A stretch of 14,885 nucleotides of DNA from an uncultured Collinsella sp. (GCA_900550815.1 URTW01000028.1:1-14885); one strand, 5' to 3'; shown: positions 1 to 7,781, numbered from the stretch's first letter. Made by a program: numbers and translations. Notes: generated from the letters alone by a model not told the origin.

Positions 1-428
1 ATGTGGGTATCGGCCTGCTTGTCGTGATCTATTCGATTCCCTATATGAGCGAGAATAACCGTGAGCATCCCGACGCACCGCGTCGTCGCTTCTACGCGTA
101 CCTCGCGACCTTCATTGGCGCCATGGCCGGCCTTGTGTACAGCTCGACCCTTTTGGGCCAGCTCGTGTTCTTTGAGATCACCGGTGCGTGCTCTTGGGGC
201 CTCATTAGCTACTTCATGACGCCTACGGCCAAGAAGGCCGGCATGAAGGCCCTGATCATTACGCATATCGGTGCGCTCGGCCTGTATCTGGGCGCCGCCA
301 TCGTGTTTGCCCATACCGGTACCTTCGCCATTACCGCGATTGCCGGCCTCGACGCCAAGCTCAAGGCTATCGTCCTTATGCTCGTGCTGTTTGCGGCCTG
401 GGCCATGGCCGCACAGGTTCCCATGTAG
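1..428 (+). CDS. hyfD: Hydrogenase-4 membrane subunit HyfD-like (NuoL/MrpA family), N-terminal fragment, partial and stopped by TAG
   Basis: This is the in-window part of a proton-conducting antiporter-like subunit of a formate hydrogenlyase, cut at the 5' end by the window edge. The reading frame is open from base 3, and the GTG there is only an internal codon. Several hydrophobic helices are visible, with a conserved-type Glu in the segment reading VFFEITGACSWGLI (codon 174-176). The frame closes at TAG 426-428 just after the family motif AAQVP, and the same frame continues at once with MWLPSAMEAPTPV. In NuoL the matching stretch is PLQTWL, so the stop replaces a conserved Gln/His position. 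The two pieces are therefore one gene. HyfD is preferred over HyfB because hyfE follows directly, as in E. coli hyfBCDEF. The break is either a real nonsense mutation or a sequence error. Confidence 0.85.
   Translation, partial: VGIGLLVVIYSIPYMSENNREHPDAPRRRFYAYLATFIGAMAGLVYSSTLLGQLVFFEITGACSWGLISYFMTPTAKKAGMKALIITHIGALGLYLGAAIVFAHTGTFAITAIAGLDAKLKAIVLMLVLFAAWAMAAQVPM
426..428 (+). other. In-frame amber codon interrupting the hyfD-like gene
   Basis: The codons around this site read GTT CCC ATG TAG ATG TGG CTG CCT, in the same frame as the open sequence on both sides. Removing the stop gives a seamless family motif (AAQVPM-x-MWLPSAMEAPTPVSAYLHGASMVK). A single C-to-T change from CAG (Gln, the residue NuoL has here) would explain it. 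No frameshift is needed. Confidence 0.9.
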
Positions 429-1187
429 ATGTGGCTGCCTTCGGCGATGGAGGCACCGACGCCTGTTTCGGCCTACCTGCATGGCGCCTCGATGGTCAAG
501 GTCGGCGTGTGCGTGTTCGCGCGTGCACTCGTCTCTGCCGGCGAGATTCCCGAGATCGTGGGCTGGGTTGCCATTATCGACGCCATGGTCACCATGCTCT
601 TTGGTTTCCTTATGTACCTGCCGCAAAAGGACATGAAGCGTCTGCTGGCCTTCTCCACGATCGCCCAGCTCTCCTATGTGTTCTTTGGTCTGGGCCTTTC
701 GGTCTTTGGCAGCCAGCTGGCCTTTGACGGTGCCGTGTGCCATATCTTTAACCACGCGTTCGCCAAGACCCTGTTCTTCCTGATCGCCGGTTCGTTCTCC
801 TTTACGCTCGGCACGCGTATGCTGCCCAAGCTTCGCGGCATCGTAAAGAAGTACCCGATCTCGGGCGTGGGCTTTGGTGTCGCCGCGCTCGCCATTGCCG
901 GCGTGCCGCCCATGAACACGTTCTTCTCGAAGTTCCAGATCATTGCCGGCGGCTTTTCTGTGGGTGCCGGTAACGTCGCGATCCTGGTGCTCGTGTGCAT
1001 CATGGTCGCCGAGACCGTCGCCACCTTTGCCTGGTTCCTTAAGTGGATGGGCTATTGCCTGCCCGGCGAGCCGAGCGACGAGGTCGCTGCGGGAGCCCCG
1101 CTTCCCCGCGCGATGGCGTTCGTGTTCATCGTGCTCATCATCATGGTTATCGTCAGCGGCCCGCTTTCGGCCAGCTGGATCGGTTAG
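429..1187 (+). CDS. hyfD: Hydrogenase-4 membrane subunit HyfD-like, C-terminal fragment downstream of the TAG
   Basis: This 252-codon open frame is the remainder of the interrupted HyfD/NuoL-like subunit. It opens with the conserved block WLPSAMEAPTPVSAYLHG followed by SMVK, whose Lys (codon 498-500) matches the conserved transmembrane lysine of MrpA-type subunits. It then carries the KDMKRLLAFST and HIFNHAFAKTLFFL blocks, both diagnostic of the family, and several further hydrophobic helices. The ATG at 429 is the codon right after the stop and has no convincing Shine-Dalgarno sequence, only CAGG upstream, so it is unlikely to be a native start. Reinitiation or readthrough is possible but not shown. 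With the N-terminal fragment about 395 codons are in view, against roughly 480 for E. coli HyfD. The hyfE Shine-Dalgarno AGGAGG overlaps the stop codon, so the two genes are translationally close. Confidence 0.88.
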   Translation: MWLPSAMEAPTPVSAYLHGASMVKVGVCVFARALVSAGEIPEIVGWVAIIDAMVTMLFGFLMYLPQKDMKRLLAFSTIAQLSYVFFGLGLSVFGSQLAFDGAVCHIFNHAFAKTLFFLIAGSFSFTLGTRMLPKLRGIVKKYPISGVGFGVAALAIAGVPPMNTFFSKFQIIAGGFSVGAGNVAILVLVCIMVAETVATFAWFLKWMGYCLPGEPSDEVAAGAPLPRAMAFVFIVLIIMVIVSGPLSASWIG

Positions 1188-1200
1188 GAGGTAGAACGAC

Positions 1201-1854
1201 ATGGGGTATTCGATCGTCAACATCCTTGGCGGCCTTCTGATCGTCACGTCCACCATGGTGGTCGTCTCCAAGAACATCAAACATGCCATCAACTGGTATG
1301 CGGTGCAGTCGCTGGTGCTCGTGGGACTGCTCGCTACGCACGGTGCCACCTCCTCTGCGCAGGCTCTGCTTATGAGGGCCAGATCTGCCTTAATCACCAA
1401 GGTCGTCCTGGTCCCTTATATCCTCAACCGTGCGTACAAGAAGATGGGCGAGCCGAGCGACGCATCGCTCAAGGCCGGCCTTAAGCCCGCGTGGGCCATT
1501 TGCATCATCGCCGTGGAGGTCGCGATCTGCTTTGCCGTCGTGACGCAGATCAGCCTGCCCACGGCCGAGGTCGCAACGCCTGCGCTCGCCATTAGCTTCG
1601 CTCACTTCTTTGTGGGCCTCACCTGCATCATCTCGCAGCGCAACATCATGAAGCAGATCTTTGGATACTGCCTTATGGAAAACGGCAGCCACGTGACGCT
1701 CGCGCTTTTGGCCCCCACCGCTCCCGAGATCATCGAGATTGGTATCGCCACCGACGCCATCTTTGCCGTCATCATCATGTCCATCGTCGTGCGTCGCATT
1801 TGGGACGACTCCCACTCGCGCGATTCGCGCGACCTGTCCGAGCGGAGGGGGTAG
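1201..1854 (+). CDS. hyfE: Hydrogenase-4 component E, membrane subunit
   Basis: This 217-residue, strongly hydrophobic protein is close in length to E. coli HyfE (about 216). It belongs to the membrane arm of Hyf-type formate hydrogenlyases, where it sits among the proton-pumping subunits. The N-terminal helix (about residues 3-25) is followed by a second helix ending near ATHGAT, then pairs of helices around residues 98-150 and near 185-200. The C-terminus is short, charged and Arg/Ser/Asp rich. The start at 1201 is supported by AGGAGG at 1186-1191 with a 9-nt spacer. It is separated by 13 nt from the hyfD-like gene and by 3 nt from hyfF, which fits co-transcription. The position between a NuoL-like gene and a 519-residue NuoN/L-like gene strongly supports the HyfE identity. 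Confidence 0.9.
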   Translation: MGYSIVNILGGLLIVTSTMVVVSKNIKHAINWYAVQSLVLVGLLATHGATSSAQALLMRARSALITKVVLVPYILNRAYKKMGEPSDASLKAGLKPAWAICIIAVEVAICFAVVTQISLPTAEVATPALAISFAHFFVGLTCIISQRNIMKQIFGYCLMENGSHVTLALLAPTAPEIIEIGIATDAIFAVIIMSIVVRRIWDDSHSRDSRDLSERRG

Positions 1855-1857
1855 TCC

Positions 1858-3417
1858 ATGGAAACGTTGATTCTCGCCCTGCTCGCGACTCCTTTGGTGT
1901 TCTCGCTGGTCATGGCGTTTTTGCCCAAGAATACGTCCTATAACGTATTTGCCGGTCTCAACCTGGTCTCCGTCGCAGCCGTACTGGTGCTGTCGATTGT
2001 GACGGCCGGTGACGTCCTTATGAGCGGCGACACCGCGAGCGCTCTTGGCCTGTGGTTCCACCTCGATTCGCTGGGCGCCATCTTTGTGCTGCTCATCGGC
2101 TTTATCGGTTTTCTTACGGGGCTGTTCTCGCTGCCCTATGTAAAGGCCGATATCGAGGAGGGCTCCATGCCCGCCGAGCGCGCCAAGCAGTATTTTGCGC
2201 TGTTTAGCCTGTTTGTGTTCACCATGCTGCTCGCGTGCCTGTCCAACAACATGATCCTCACGTGGGCCGCCGTGGAGGCAACCACGCTTTCCACCGTGTT
2301 CCTCGTGGGTATCTACAAGAACAAGACGGCCCTCGAGGCTTCTTGGAAGTATGCGATGGTCTGCACCGCCGGCGTGGCCTTTGGCCTGTTCGGTACGCTG
2401 CTGATCTACGCCAACGCCGCCGACGTGATTCCCAACGCCCACGAGGCCGCATTCCTGTCGTGCGTGCTGCCGTATGCCGACCAGTCCGACCCGACGCTCA
2501 TGCGCCTCGCCTTTGCGTTTATCGTGATCGGCTTTGGCACCAAGGCCGGCCTGTTCCCCATGCACACTTGGCTGCCCGATGCTCACTCCCAGGCCCCGAG
2601 CCCTGTCTCGGCCCTGCTCTCGGGCGTGCTGCTTAAGTGCGCCATGCTTGTGATCATGCGCTTCTACGGCTTTACTATCCAGGCCGTGGGCGCCGAGTAT
2701 CCGCAGCTTTTGCTGTTGATCGTCGGCACGCTGTCCATTTTGGTGGCGGCACTTTCTATGTTCCGCCAGGACGACCTCAAGCGCCGCTTTGCGTACTCGT
2801 CTGTGGAGAACGTGGGCGTTATCGCCCTGTGCCTGGGTATCGGTGGCCCGCTGGGTATCGCCGCGGCCCTGCTGCACTGCGTGTTCCACGGCTTTACCAA
2901 GACGCTTGCCTTCTGCGTGTCCGGCAACATTCAGCACGCCTTTGGCACGCGTAGCCTGGCCAAGCTCCAGGGTGTCGTCGAGGTTGCCCCCGCAACCGCC
3001 GCGCTCGCCGTCCTGGCGCTGCTCGGTCTTGGTGCCTTCCCGCCCTTTGGCATGTTTATCTCCGAGTTCCTGACTTTTGTCGCCGGTGTTACCGCCGGTC
3101 CCATGTGGCTGGTCGTCGTGGTCGCCCTCGGTCTTACCGTGGCCATATCCGCGCTCACCCGCATCGCACTCAAGTCGGTATTCGGTCATGCGCCCCAGGG
3201 CATGGATAAGCATGAGGCCCCGGTGCTCATGCTTATCCCCGAAATCATCCTGGCTGTCATGATCTTGTGGTTTGGCATCGCCACCCCGCTGCCCCTCGTG
3301 CACGGTGTGGAGACCGCGACCGGCATTGTGCTCGAGCAGAGCACCGAGGACCTTCATGCGACGCCGATGTACCGCGCTGTGTTCGGTACCGAGACCGCTC
3401 AGAGCGAGGTGGAGTAA
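1858..3417 (+). CDS. hyfF: Hydrogenase-4 component F, proton-translocating antiporter-like subunit
   Basis: This complete 519-residue polytopic membrane protein (E. coli HyfF is about 526) belongs to the NuoL/M/N and Mrp antiporter superfamily. It is predicted to move protons across the membrane when electrons flow from formate to the NiFe site. The key polar residues of the family are present: Glu140 in the helix WAAVEATTLS, Lys229 in FGTKAGLFP, the block MHTWLPDAH (His236 to His243) and Lys260 in SGVLLK. A FRQDDLKRRFAYSS loop and an HCVFHGFTKTLAF helix follow. A Shine-Dalgarno-like GGAGGGGG precedes the ATG. The gene is 3 nt from hyfE and 3 nt from hyfG. Unlike its HyfD-like neighbour it has no interruption, so this part of the membrane arm appears intact. 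Confidence 0.95.
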   Translation: METLILALLATPLVFSLVMAFLPKNTSYNVFAGLNLVSVAAVLVLSIVTAGDVLMSGDTASALGLWFHLDSLGAIFVLLIGFIGFLTGLFSLPYVKADIEEGSMPAERAKQYFALFSLFVFTMLLACLSNNMILTWAAVEATTLSTVFLVGIYKNKTALEASWKYAMVCTAGVAFGLFGTLLIYANAADVIPNAHEAAFLSCVLPYADQSDPTLMRLAFAFIVIGFGTKAGLFPMHTWLPDAHSQAPSPVSALLSGVLLKCAMLVIMRFYGFTIQAVGAEYPQLLLLIVGTLSILVAALSMFRQDDLKRRFAYSSVENVGVIALCLGIGGPLGIAAALLHCVFHGFTKTLAFCVSGNIQHAFGTRSLAKLQGVVEVAPATAALAVLALLGLGAFPPFGMFISEFLTFVAGVTAGPMWLVVVVALGLTVAISALTRIALKSVFGHAPQGMDKHEAPVLMLIPEIILAVMILWFGIATPLPLVHGVETATGIVLEQSTEDLHATPMYRAVFGTETAQSEVE

Positions 3418-3420
3418 CGA

Positions 3421-5193
3421 ATGATTGAAACTGAGAACAAGGTGTATGCCCGTCGCTGCGAGAGCCATGTCGAGGCCCTGCGCCGCGCCGTTCCGGGCTG
3501 CATCGAGAAGGTCGAGTGGCAGTGCGAGGACCAGCTGACGATTACCGTCAAGCAGGACAAGCTGCCCGAGGCCGTCCACTACCTGTACTACGAGCGCTAC
3601 GGCTGGATTCCCGTGATTATCGGCAACGATGAGCGCAGCCTGTGCGGCCGTTACGCCGTGTACTACGTCATCTCCATGGAGGGGGAGGATCCCGGCTGGG
3701 TGACCGTGCGCACCGAGGTCGATCCCGCCAAGATGACGTTCCCGTCCGTGACGCCGTTCGTCCCCGCCTGCGTGTGGGGCGAGCGCGAGCTGCGCGACAT
3801 GTTCGGCCTGATCCCCGAGGGTCTGCCTGACCGTCGCCGCCTGGTGCTTCCCGATGACTGGCCCAGCGGACTGTACCCGCTGCGTAAGGACTCCATGGAC
3901 TACCGTTTCCGTCCCGCTCCCGCGAGCGACATGGAAAACTACGAATTCCTGGCCGACACCAAGGGCAAGGAGACCACGCTCGTCCCCATGGGACCGCTGC
4001 ACATCACCTCCGACGAGCCCGGCCACTTCCGCCTGTTCGTTGAAGGTGAGACGAGCGTCGACGCCGACTACCGTCTGTTCTACGTGCACCGCGGTATGGA
4101 GAAGGTCGCCGAGCCGCGCCTGAACTATGCCGCCGTGACGTTCCTCGCCGACCGCATCTGCGGCATCTGCGGCTGCGCCCACTCGGTGGCCTACGCCGAG
4201 GCCGTCGAGCGCGCTCAGGGCATCCATGTCCCGCCGCGCGCCCTGTACATCCGCGCTATCATGCTCGAGGTCGAGCGCCTGCACTCGCATCTGCTCAACA
4301 TTCGCCTGGCGTCGCACTACACCGGCTTCGACTCCGGCTTCCAGCAGTTCTTCCGCGTTCGCGAGAAGTCCATGGACCTGGCCGAGAAACTCTCCGGTCA
4401 CCGCAAGACCTACGGCCTCAACGTGATCGGCGGCGTGCGTCGCGACATTTTGGCCGAGCAGAAGCTCTCCACGCTCACGACCATCCACCAGCTGCGCTCC
4501 GAGGTTCATGAGCTCGTCGACGTGCTGCTCTCCACGCCCAACTTTATCGAGCGTACGAGCGCCATCGGCATCTTGGACCGCAAGATCGCACGCGACTTCT
4601 CGCCGGTCGGCCCGCTCATGCGTGGCTCGGGCTATGCCCGCGACGTGCGCTTTGACCATCCCTTCGACGGCTACGCCGATCCGGACGTCCAAAAGATGCA
4701 CGCCGCCACGGCCGACACCTGCGACGCCTTCGGCCGTACCGCCGTGCGTATCCAGGAGGTCTACGATTCGATCGACATGATCGAGACCATGCTCGAGAAC
4801 TGCCCGTCGGGCCCCATCCTCACCACGGATTGGGAGTACACCCCGCACAAGTACGCCATCGGCGCCACCGAGGCGCCGCGCGGCGAGGACGTGCACTGGG
4901 CCATGCTCGGCAATAACCAGAAGTGCTACCGCTGGCGCGCCAAGGCCGCCACGTACAGCAACTGGCCGGTCCTGCGCTACATGTTCCGCGGCAACACCGT
5001 GGGCGACGCTGCGCTGATCGTCGGTTCGCTCGACCCGTGCTACTCCTGCACCGACCGCGTGACGGTGACCGATGTCGCCGCCAAGCGCGACCACGTGCTC
5101 GACAAGGAGCAGTTCGAAAACGTCTGGCGCGACAAGTCGCCGCTTGCGGGCGAGGGCACCATGGCCGCCCCGCTCGATGAGGAGGCGCTCTAA
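3421..5193 (+). CDS. hyfG: Group 4 [NiFe] hydrogenase large subunit (HyfG/HycE)
   Basis: This 590-residue catalytic subunit of formate hydrogenlyase reduces protons to H2 on the cytoplasmic face of the membrane. Residues 1 to about 175 form a NuoC-like (30 kDa) domain, recognisable by the block WGERELRDMFGL. The NuoD-like large-subunit domain follows from PMGPLHITSDEPGHFRLF. The four NiFe cysteines are visible: Cys247 and Cys250 in RICGIC, and Cys540 and Cys543 in DPCYSCTDR. All four are ordinary Cys codons, so this is not a NiFeSe enzyme. A 44-residue tail follows Arg546. In E. coli HycE the HycI protease cuts after the equivalent Arg, so tail removal here is expected, and a hycI gene lies downstream. 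Similarity to HycE extends over the whole length. The gene is 3 nt after hyfF. Confidence 0.97.
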   Translation: MIETENKVYARRCESHVEALRRAVPGCIEKVEWQCEDQLTITVKQDKLPEAVHYLYYERYGWIPVIIGNDERSLCGRYAVYYVISMEGEDPGWVTVRTEVDPAKMTFPSVTPFVPACVWGERELRDMFGLIPEGLPDRRRLVLPDDWPSGLYPLRKDSMDYRFRPAPASDMENYEFLADTKGKETTLVPMGPLHITSDEPGHFRLFVEGETSVDADYRLFYVHRGMEKVAEPRLNYAAVTFLADRICGICGCAHSVAYAEAVERAQGIHVPPRALYIRAIMLEVERLHSHLLNIRLASHYTGFDSGFQQFFRVREKSMDLAEKLSGHRKTYGLNVIGGVRRDILAEQKLSTLTTIHQLRSEVHELVDVLLSTPNFIERTSAIGILDRKIARDFSPVGPLMRGSGYARDVRFDHPFDGYADPDVQKMHAATADTCDAFGRTAVRIQEVYDSIDMIETMLENCPSGPILTTDWEYTPHKYAIGATEAPRGEDVHWAMLGNNQKCYRWRAKAATYSNWPVLRYMFRGNTVGDAALIVGSLDPCYSCTDRVTVTDVAAKRDHVLDKEQFENVWRDKSPLAGEGTMAAPLDEEAL

Positions 5194-5194
5194 T

Positions 5195-5911
5195 ATGCTG
5201 AAGCTTTGGAAGGTTAACGCCAAGGCCGGCGACGCGACGGTCAAGTACCCGTTTGCGCCGTTCCCCACCAACAAGGACATGCGCGGCAAGCCCGAGCACA
5301 ATGCCGAGCTCTGCATCGCCTGCGGTGCCTGCGGCGTGGCGTGCCCGGCCGATGCCATTCGCATGGACACCGACCTTGCGGCCGATACCATCACCTGGTC
5401 GATCGACTACGGCCGCTGCATCTTTTGCGGCCGCTGCGAGGAAGCCTGCCCCATGGAGGCCATCAAGCTCACCGAGGAGTTTGAGCTGGCCGTCATGAGC
5501 AAGGACGACCTCACTAGCAAGAGCGTCTACACGCTCGAGCACTGCTCGCGCTGCGGCAAGCCGTTTGCCCCGCACAAGGAGATCGACTACGCCAAGCGCC
5601 TGCTGCAAAAGACCGGCGGCATGGAGGCCGAGCAGGCCGCCCGTACCGTCGGTATGTGCCAGGAGTGCAAGCGCGAGCTCGACGCCCTGCGCGCCGCCTC
5701 GGCCGTAAAGACCGGCAACGCTGCCGGCATGGCTGCCAACGAGACGCTTGCGTCCGGTGAGCCCCAGGGCCCCGGCATGGAGTATCTGGGCGGCCACGGC
5801 GTGAACCCGGAGTATATCGACCGCGAGCTCAACCCCGATGCGCCCGAGATCCCCGCCGGTCCGGCGCCGGTCGAGGGCATCATCATGGATTTTGAAACGA
5901 AGGAGGAGTAA
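5195..5911 (+). CDS. hyfH: Hydrogenase Fe-S subunit HyfH/HycF (NuoI-like)
   Basis: This is a 238-residue electron-relay subunit with two [4Fe-4S] ferredoxin motifs: Cys40-43-46-50 (CIACGACGVACP) and Cys75-78-81-85 (CIFCGRCEEACP). A pair of CxxC motifs follows, Cys117/120 (CSRCGKPF) and Cys155/158 (CQECKR), the zinc-ribbon-like region typical of HycF/HyfH. The ATG at 5195 is chosen over upstream in-frame ATGs because GAGGAGG at 5179-5185 lies 9 nt before it. It also avoids overlapping hyfG, and it starts with the MLKLWKVN type of N-terminus. E. coli homologues are about 180 residues long. This one carries an extra Ala/Gly/Pro/Glu-rich tail of roughly 60-70 residues after the last CxxC, of unknown role. 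Neighbour spacing is 1 nt upstream and 2 nt downstream. Confidence 0.95.
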   Translation: MLKLWKVNAKAGDATVKYPFAPFPTNKDMRGKPEHNAELCIACGACGVACPADAIRMDTDLAADTITWSIDYGRCIFCGRCEEACPMEAIKLTEEFELAVMSKDDLTSKSVYTLEHCSRCGKPFAPHKEIDYAKRLLQKTGGMEAEQAARTVGMCQECKRELDALRAASAVKTGNAAGMAANETLASGEPQGPGMEYLGGHGVNPEYIDRELNPDAPEIPAGPAPVEGIIMDFETKEE

Positions 5912-5913
5912 CC

Positions 5914-6696
5914 ATGGCCGAACCCACGCTTTTGCCCGAGCGGCTCCAGTACCGCCCGACCAAGATCGAGCTCGACGAGAGCATCGAGAAGGCCAAGGCG
6001 ACCCTTCTTAAGAAGATTAAGCGCTCGGTGTACGTCTACCGCGTTGACTGCGGCGGCTGCAACGGCTGCGAGATCGAGATCTTCGGTTCCATCACGCCCG
6101 TCTTCGACGTCGAGCGCTTCGGCATCAAGGTCGTGCCCTCGCCCCGTCACGCCGATGTGCTGCTGTACACCGGTGCCGTGACGCGTGCCATGCGCATGCC
6201 GGCCCTGCGCGCCTTTGAGGCCGCACCCGATCCCAAGATCGTGGTGTCCTATGGCGCTTGCGGCTGCACCGGCGGCATCTTCTACGACAACTACTGCGTC
6301 TGGGGCGGCACGGATAAGATTCTGCCGGTCGATGGCTACATCCCCGGCTGCCCGCCCAGCCCCGCGCAGACCATCTACGGCTTTGCCATGGCACTTGGCC
6401 TGCTGGACCAAAAGCTCCATGCCGAGACCACGGTGGAGGCCGCCGGCGAGCAGGCCGATATCCTGCACCCTGGCGTGCCGTACAAGCTGCGCGTTGCCAT
6501 CGAGCGCGAGGCTCGCGCCATGAGCGGCTACCGTTACGGCCGCGACCTGGCCAATGAGTTTATGGATACGCTCGAGGGCGAGCCCAAGGGTGATATCCGA
6601 GGTGCCATGGCGCTGCTCATCGACAAGCAGGACGATCCGCGCCGCGTCGAGGTGTACTCGGCGCTTCAGGATCTGGTGCTGGCCGGAGGTCGCTAG
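5914..6696 (+). CDS. hyfI: Group 4 [NiFe] hydrogenase small subunit (HyfI/HycG, NuoB-like)
   Basis: This 260-residue protein (E. coli HycG/HyfI about 250-255) carries the Fe-S cluster next to the NiFe site and passes electrons from HyfH to HyfG. The cysteine pattern is clear: Cys46, Cys49 and Cys52 in DCGGCNGCEIEI, Cys116 and Cys118 in GACGCTGG, and Cys146 in GYIPGCPPSP. The first, middle and last groups supply the cluster ligands in NuoB-type proteins. The C-terminal third beyond about residue 165 is less hydrophobic and resembles the HycG extension. AAGGAGG, just before the hyfH stop, is a strong Shine-Dalgarno for ATG 5914. The stop codon directly abuts the next start codon. Confidence 0.96.
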   Translation: MAEPTLLPERLQYRPTKIELDESIEKAKATLLKKIKRSVYVYRVDCGGCNGCEIEIFGSITPVFDVERFGIKVVPSPRHADVLLYTGAVTRAMRMPALRAFEAAPDPKIVVSYGACGCTGGIFYDNYCVWGGTDKILPVDGYIPGCPPSPAQTIYGFAMALGLLDQKLHAETTVEAAGEQADILHPGVPYKLRVAIEREARAMSGYRYGRDLANEFMDTLEGEPKGDIRGAMALLIDKQDDPRRVEVYSALQDLVLAGGR

Positions 6697-7278
6697 ATGG
6701 AGCTCACGGACCGCTCTGGTTACTTTGCGGGCCCCGGTATGCTCGGCGGCTCCTTTGGCGATGCCTCGCGCGCAAGCGACGAGGCCGCCGAGGGCGTCGC
6801 CGACTCCTGCCTGGGCCATGCGCCCGACCAGGTGGTCTTCTACGAGCTCACGCGTAAGTTTGTGGAGACCGAGGAAGACGTTCCCCAGGAGGCCTGCGAC
6901 GTGCTGTACTACACGCTCGCCGTGGGCCACCACACCGGCGTGCTCGATTGCTTTGAGCCGCGCCTGTCGGTGACGGTGGATGTCTTCTATTCGCTCGTCG
7001 ATGCGCTGCCGGAGGGGGAGGCCAAGACCAAGTTCGAGGCCATCCGCTCCTTTGGCGAGTGCCAGCTTGACAAGGCGGCGGTGCCGTCGCTGCTCGAGGC
7101 CTGCGACACGCTGCTCGACGAGCGCGGTTTTCGCGGCTCGGCCAAGGCTGGCATCTCGGTGTTCGACGACGACTTTGGCCTGCATGCCCAGCAGGTCGCG
7201 TTTCTGATGAAGTTCCGCGATCTGGTTGAGCGCGTGCGCGATGTGTCGGGCGAGAACCTGACGGGAAGGTTGCAGTAA
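6697..7278 (+). CDS. hycH: Formate hydrogenlyase maturation protein HycH/HyfJ family
   Basis: This is a 193-residue soluble protein. Residues from about 46 onward (VVFYELTRKFV, then YYTLAVGHHTGVLDC and FGECQLDKAAVP) match E. coli HycH, which is required for assembly of hydrogenase-3 and whose exact biochemical role is not settled. E. coli HycH/HyfJ are about 136 residues, so this version is longer at the N-terminus, with about 45 acidic, glycine-rich residues of unknown function. The ATG at 6697 follows the hyfI stop without a gap, and GGAGG at 6685-6689 gives a 7-nt spacer. A later internal start cannot be excluded. The stop codon shares its last A with the hycI start (TAATG), pointing to translational coupling with the protease gene. 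Confidence 0.88.
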   Translation: MELTDRSGYFAGPGMLGGSFGDASRASDEAAEGVADSCLGHAPDQVVFYELTRKFVETEEDVPQEACDVLYYTLAVGHHTGVLDCFEPRLSVTVDVFYSLVDALPEGEAKTKFEAIRSFGECQLDKAAVPSLLEACDTLLDERGFRGSAKAGISVFDDDFGLHAQQVAFLMKFRDLVERVRDVSGENLTGRLQ

Positions 7279-7781
7279 TGGGTCGCGTTGTGGATGGACG
7301 TGTGAACGGCGCCCCGTATTCGGGTATCGTGCTCACGGCGGGAAGCGTACTGCGTGCCGACGATGCCGCCGGCCCCGAGCACTCCAAAAAGATGGAAGCC
7401 GCACCCATCGCCGGTTGGTACACCATCGACGGAGGCCAAACGCCCGAGGACGACATCATCGAGGTCAAGCGCGAGCGTCCACCTCGCCTGGTCTTGGTCG
7501 ATGCCGCCGACATGGCGCTGCCCGTCGGGTCTATCCGCCTGCTCGATAAGCGCGATGTGGCCCGCAAGTCGATGTTCACCACGCATTCGCTCCCTTTGTC
7601 GATTCTGATCGAGGAAATCGAGCAATCGTGCGAAGATATCGTCTTCATAGGGATTCAGCCGGGCGATACGGAGTTTTACAACCCTATGTCCCCGGAGGTC
7701 TTTGACGCCGTCGACGCCGTGTACGACGCCGTGGCCGCCAACGACTTTTCCCACTTTGTCCGCTTGGGACAAGAGCAATAG
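7278..7781 (+). CDS. hycI: Hydrogenase maturation protease HycI
   Basis: This 167-residue, nickel-checking endopeptidase is expected to remove the C-terminal tail of the HyfG large subunit after Ni insertion. It aligns along its length with E. coli HycI, including YTIDGGQTPEDDI, RLVLVDAADM, FTTHSLPL and FIGIQP. The metal ligands of E. coli HycI (Asp16, Asp62, His90) correspond to Asp29, Asp75 and His103, all present. The usual GNxxxxDDGxGP signature is altered here to GSVLRADDAAGP (Asn to Ser, Gly to Ala), which is unusual but leaves the aspartates intact. About 13 extra residues precede the first beta strand. The start overlaps the hycH stop by one base. A matching substrate (a HyfG tail of 44 residues) sits in the same operon. 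Confidence 0.93.
   Translation: MGRVVDGRVNGAPYSGIVLTAGSVLRADDAAGPEHSKKMEAAPIAGWYTIDGGQTPEDDIIEVKRERPPRLVLVDAADMALPVGSIRLLDKRDVARKSMFTTHSLPLSILIEEIEQSCEDIVFIGIQPGDTEFYNPMSPEVFDAVDAVYDAVAANDFSHFVRLGQEQ

Noticed and set aside
426..428. TAG read as pyrrolysine
   Set aside because: Pyrrolysine is known from methylamine methyltransferases and a few others. Nothing in the window suggests pyl genes, and the family position normally holds Gln or His.
1390..5394. A 1334-codon open frame on the - strand
   Set aside because: It lies antisense to four clearly conserved hyf genes and its translation is low-complexity (His, Gly, Asp, Arg rich). It is an artefact of strong GC bias at third codon positions.
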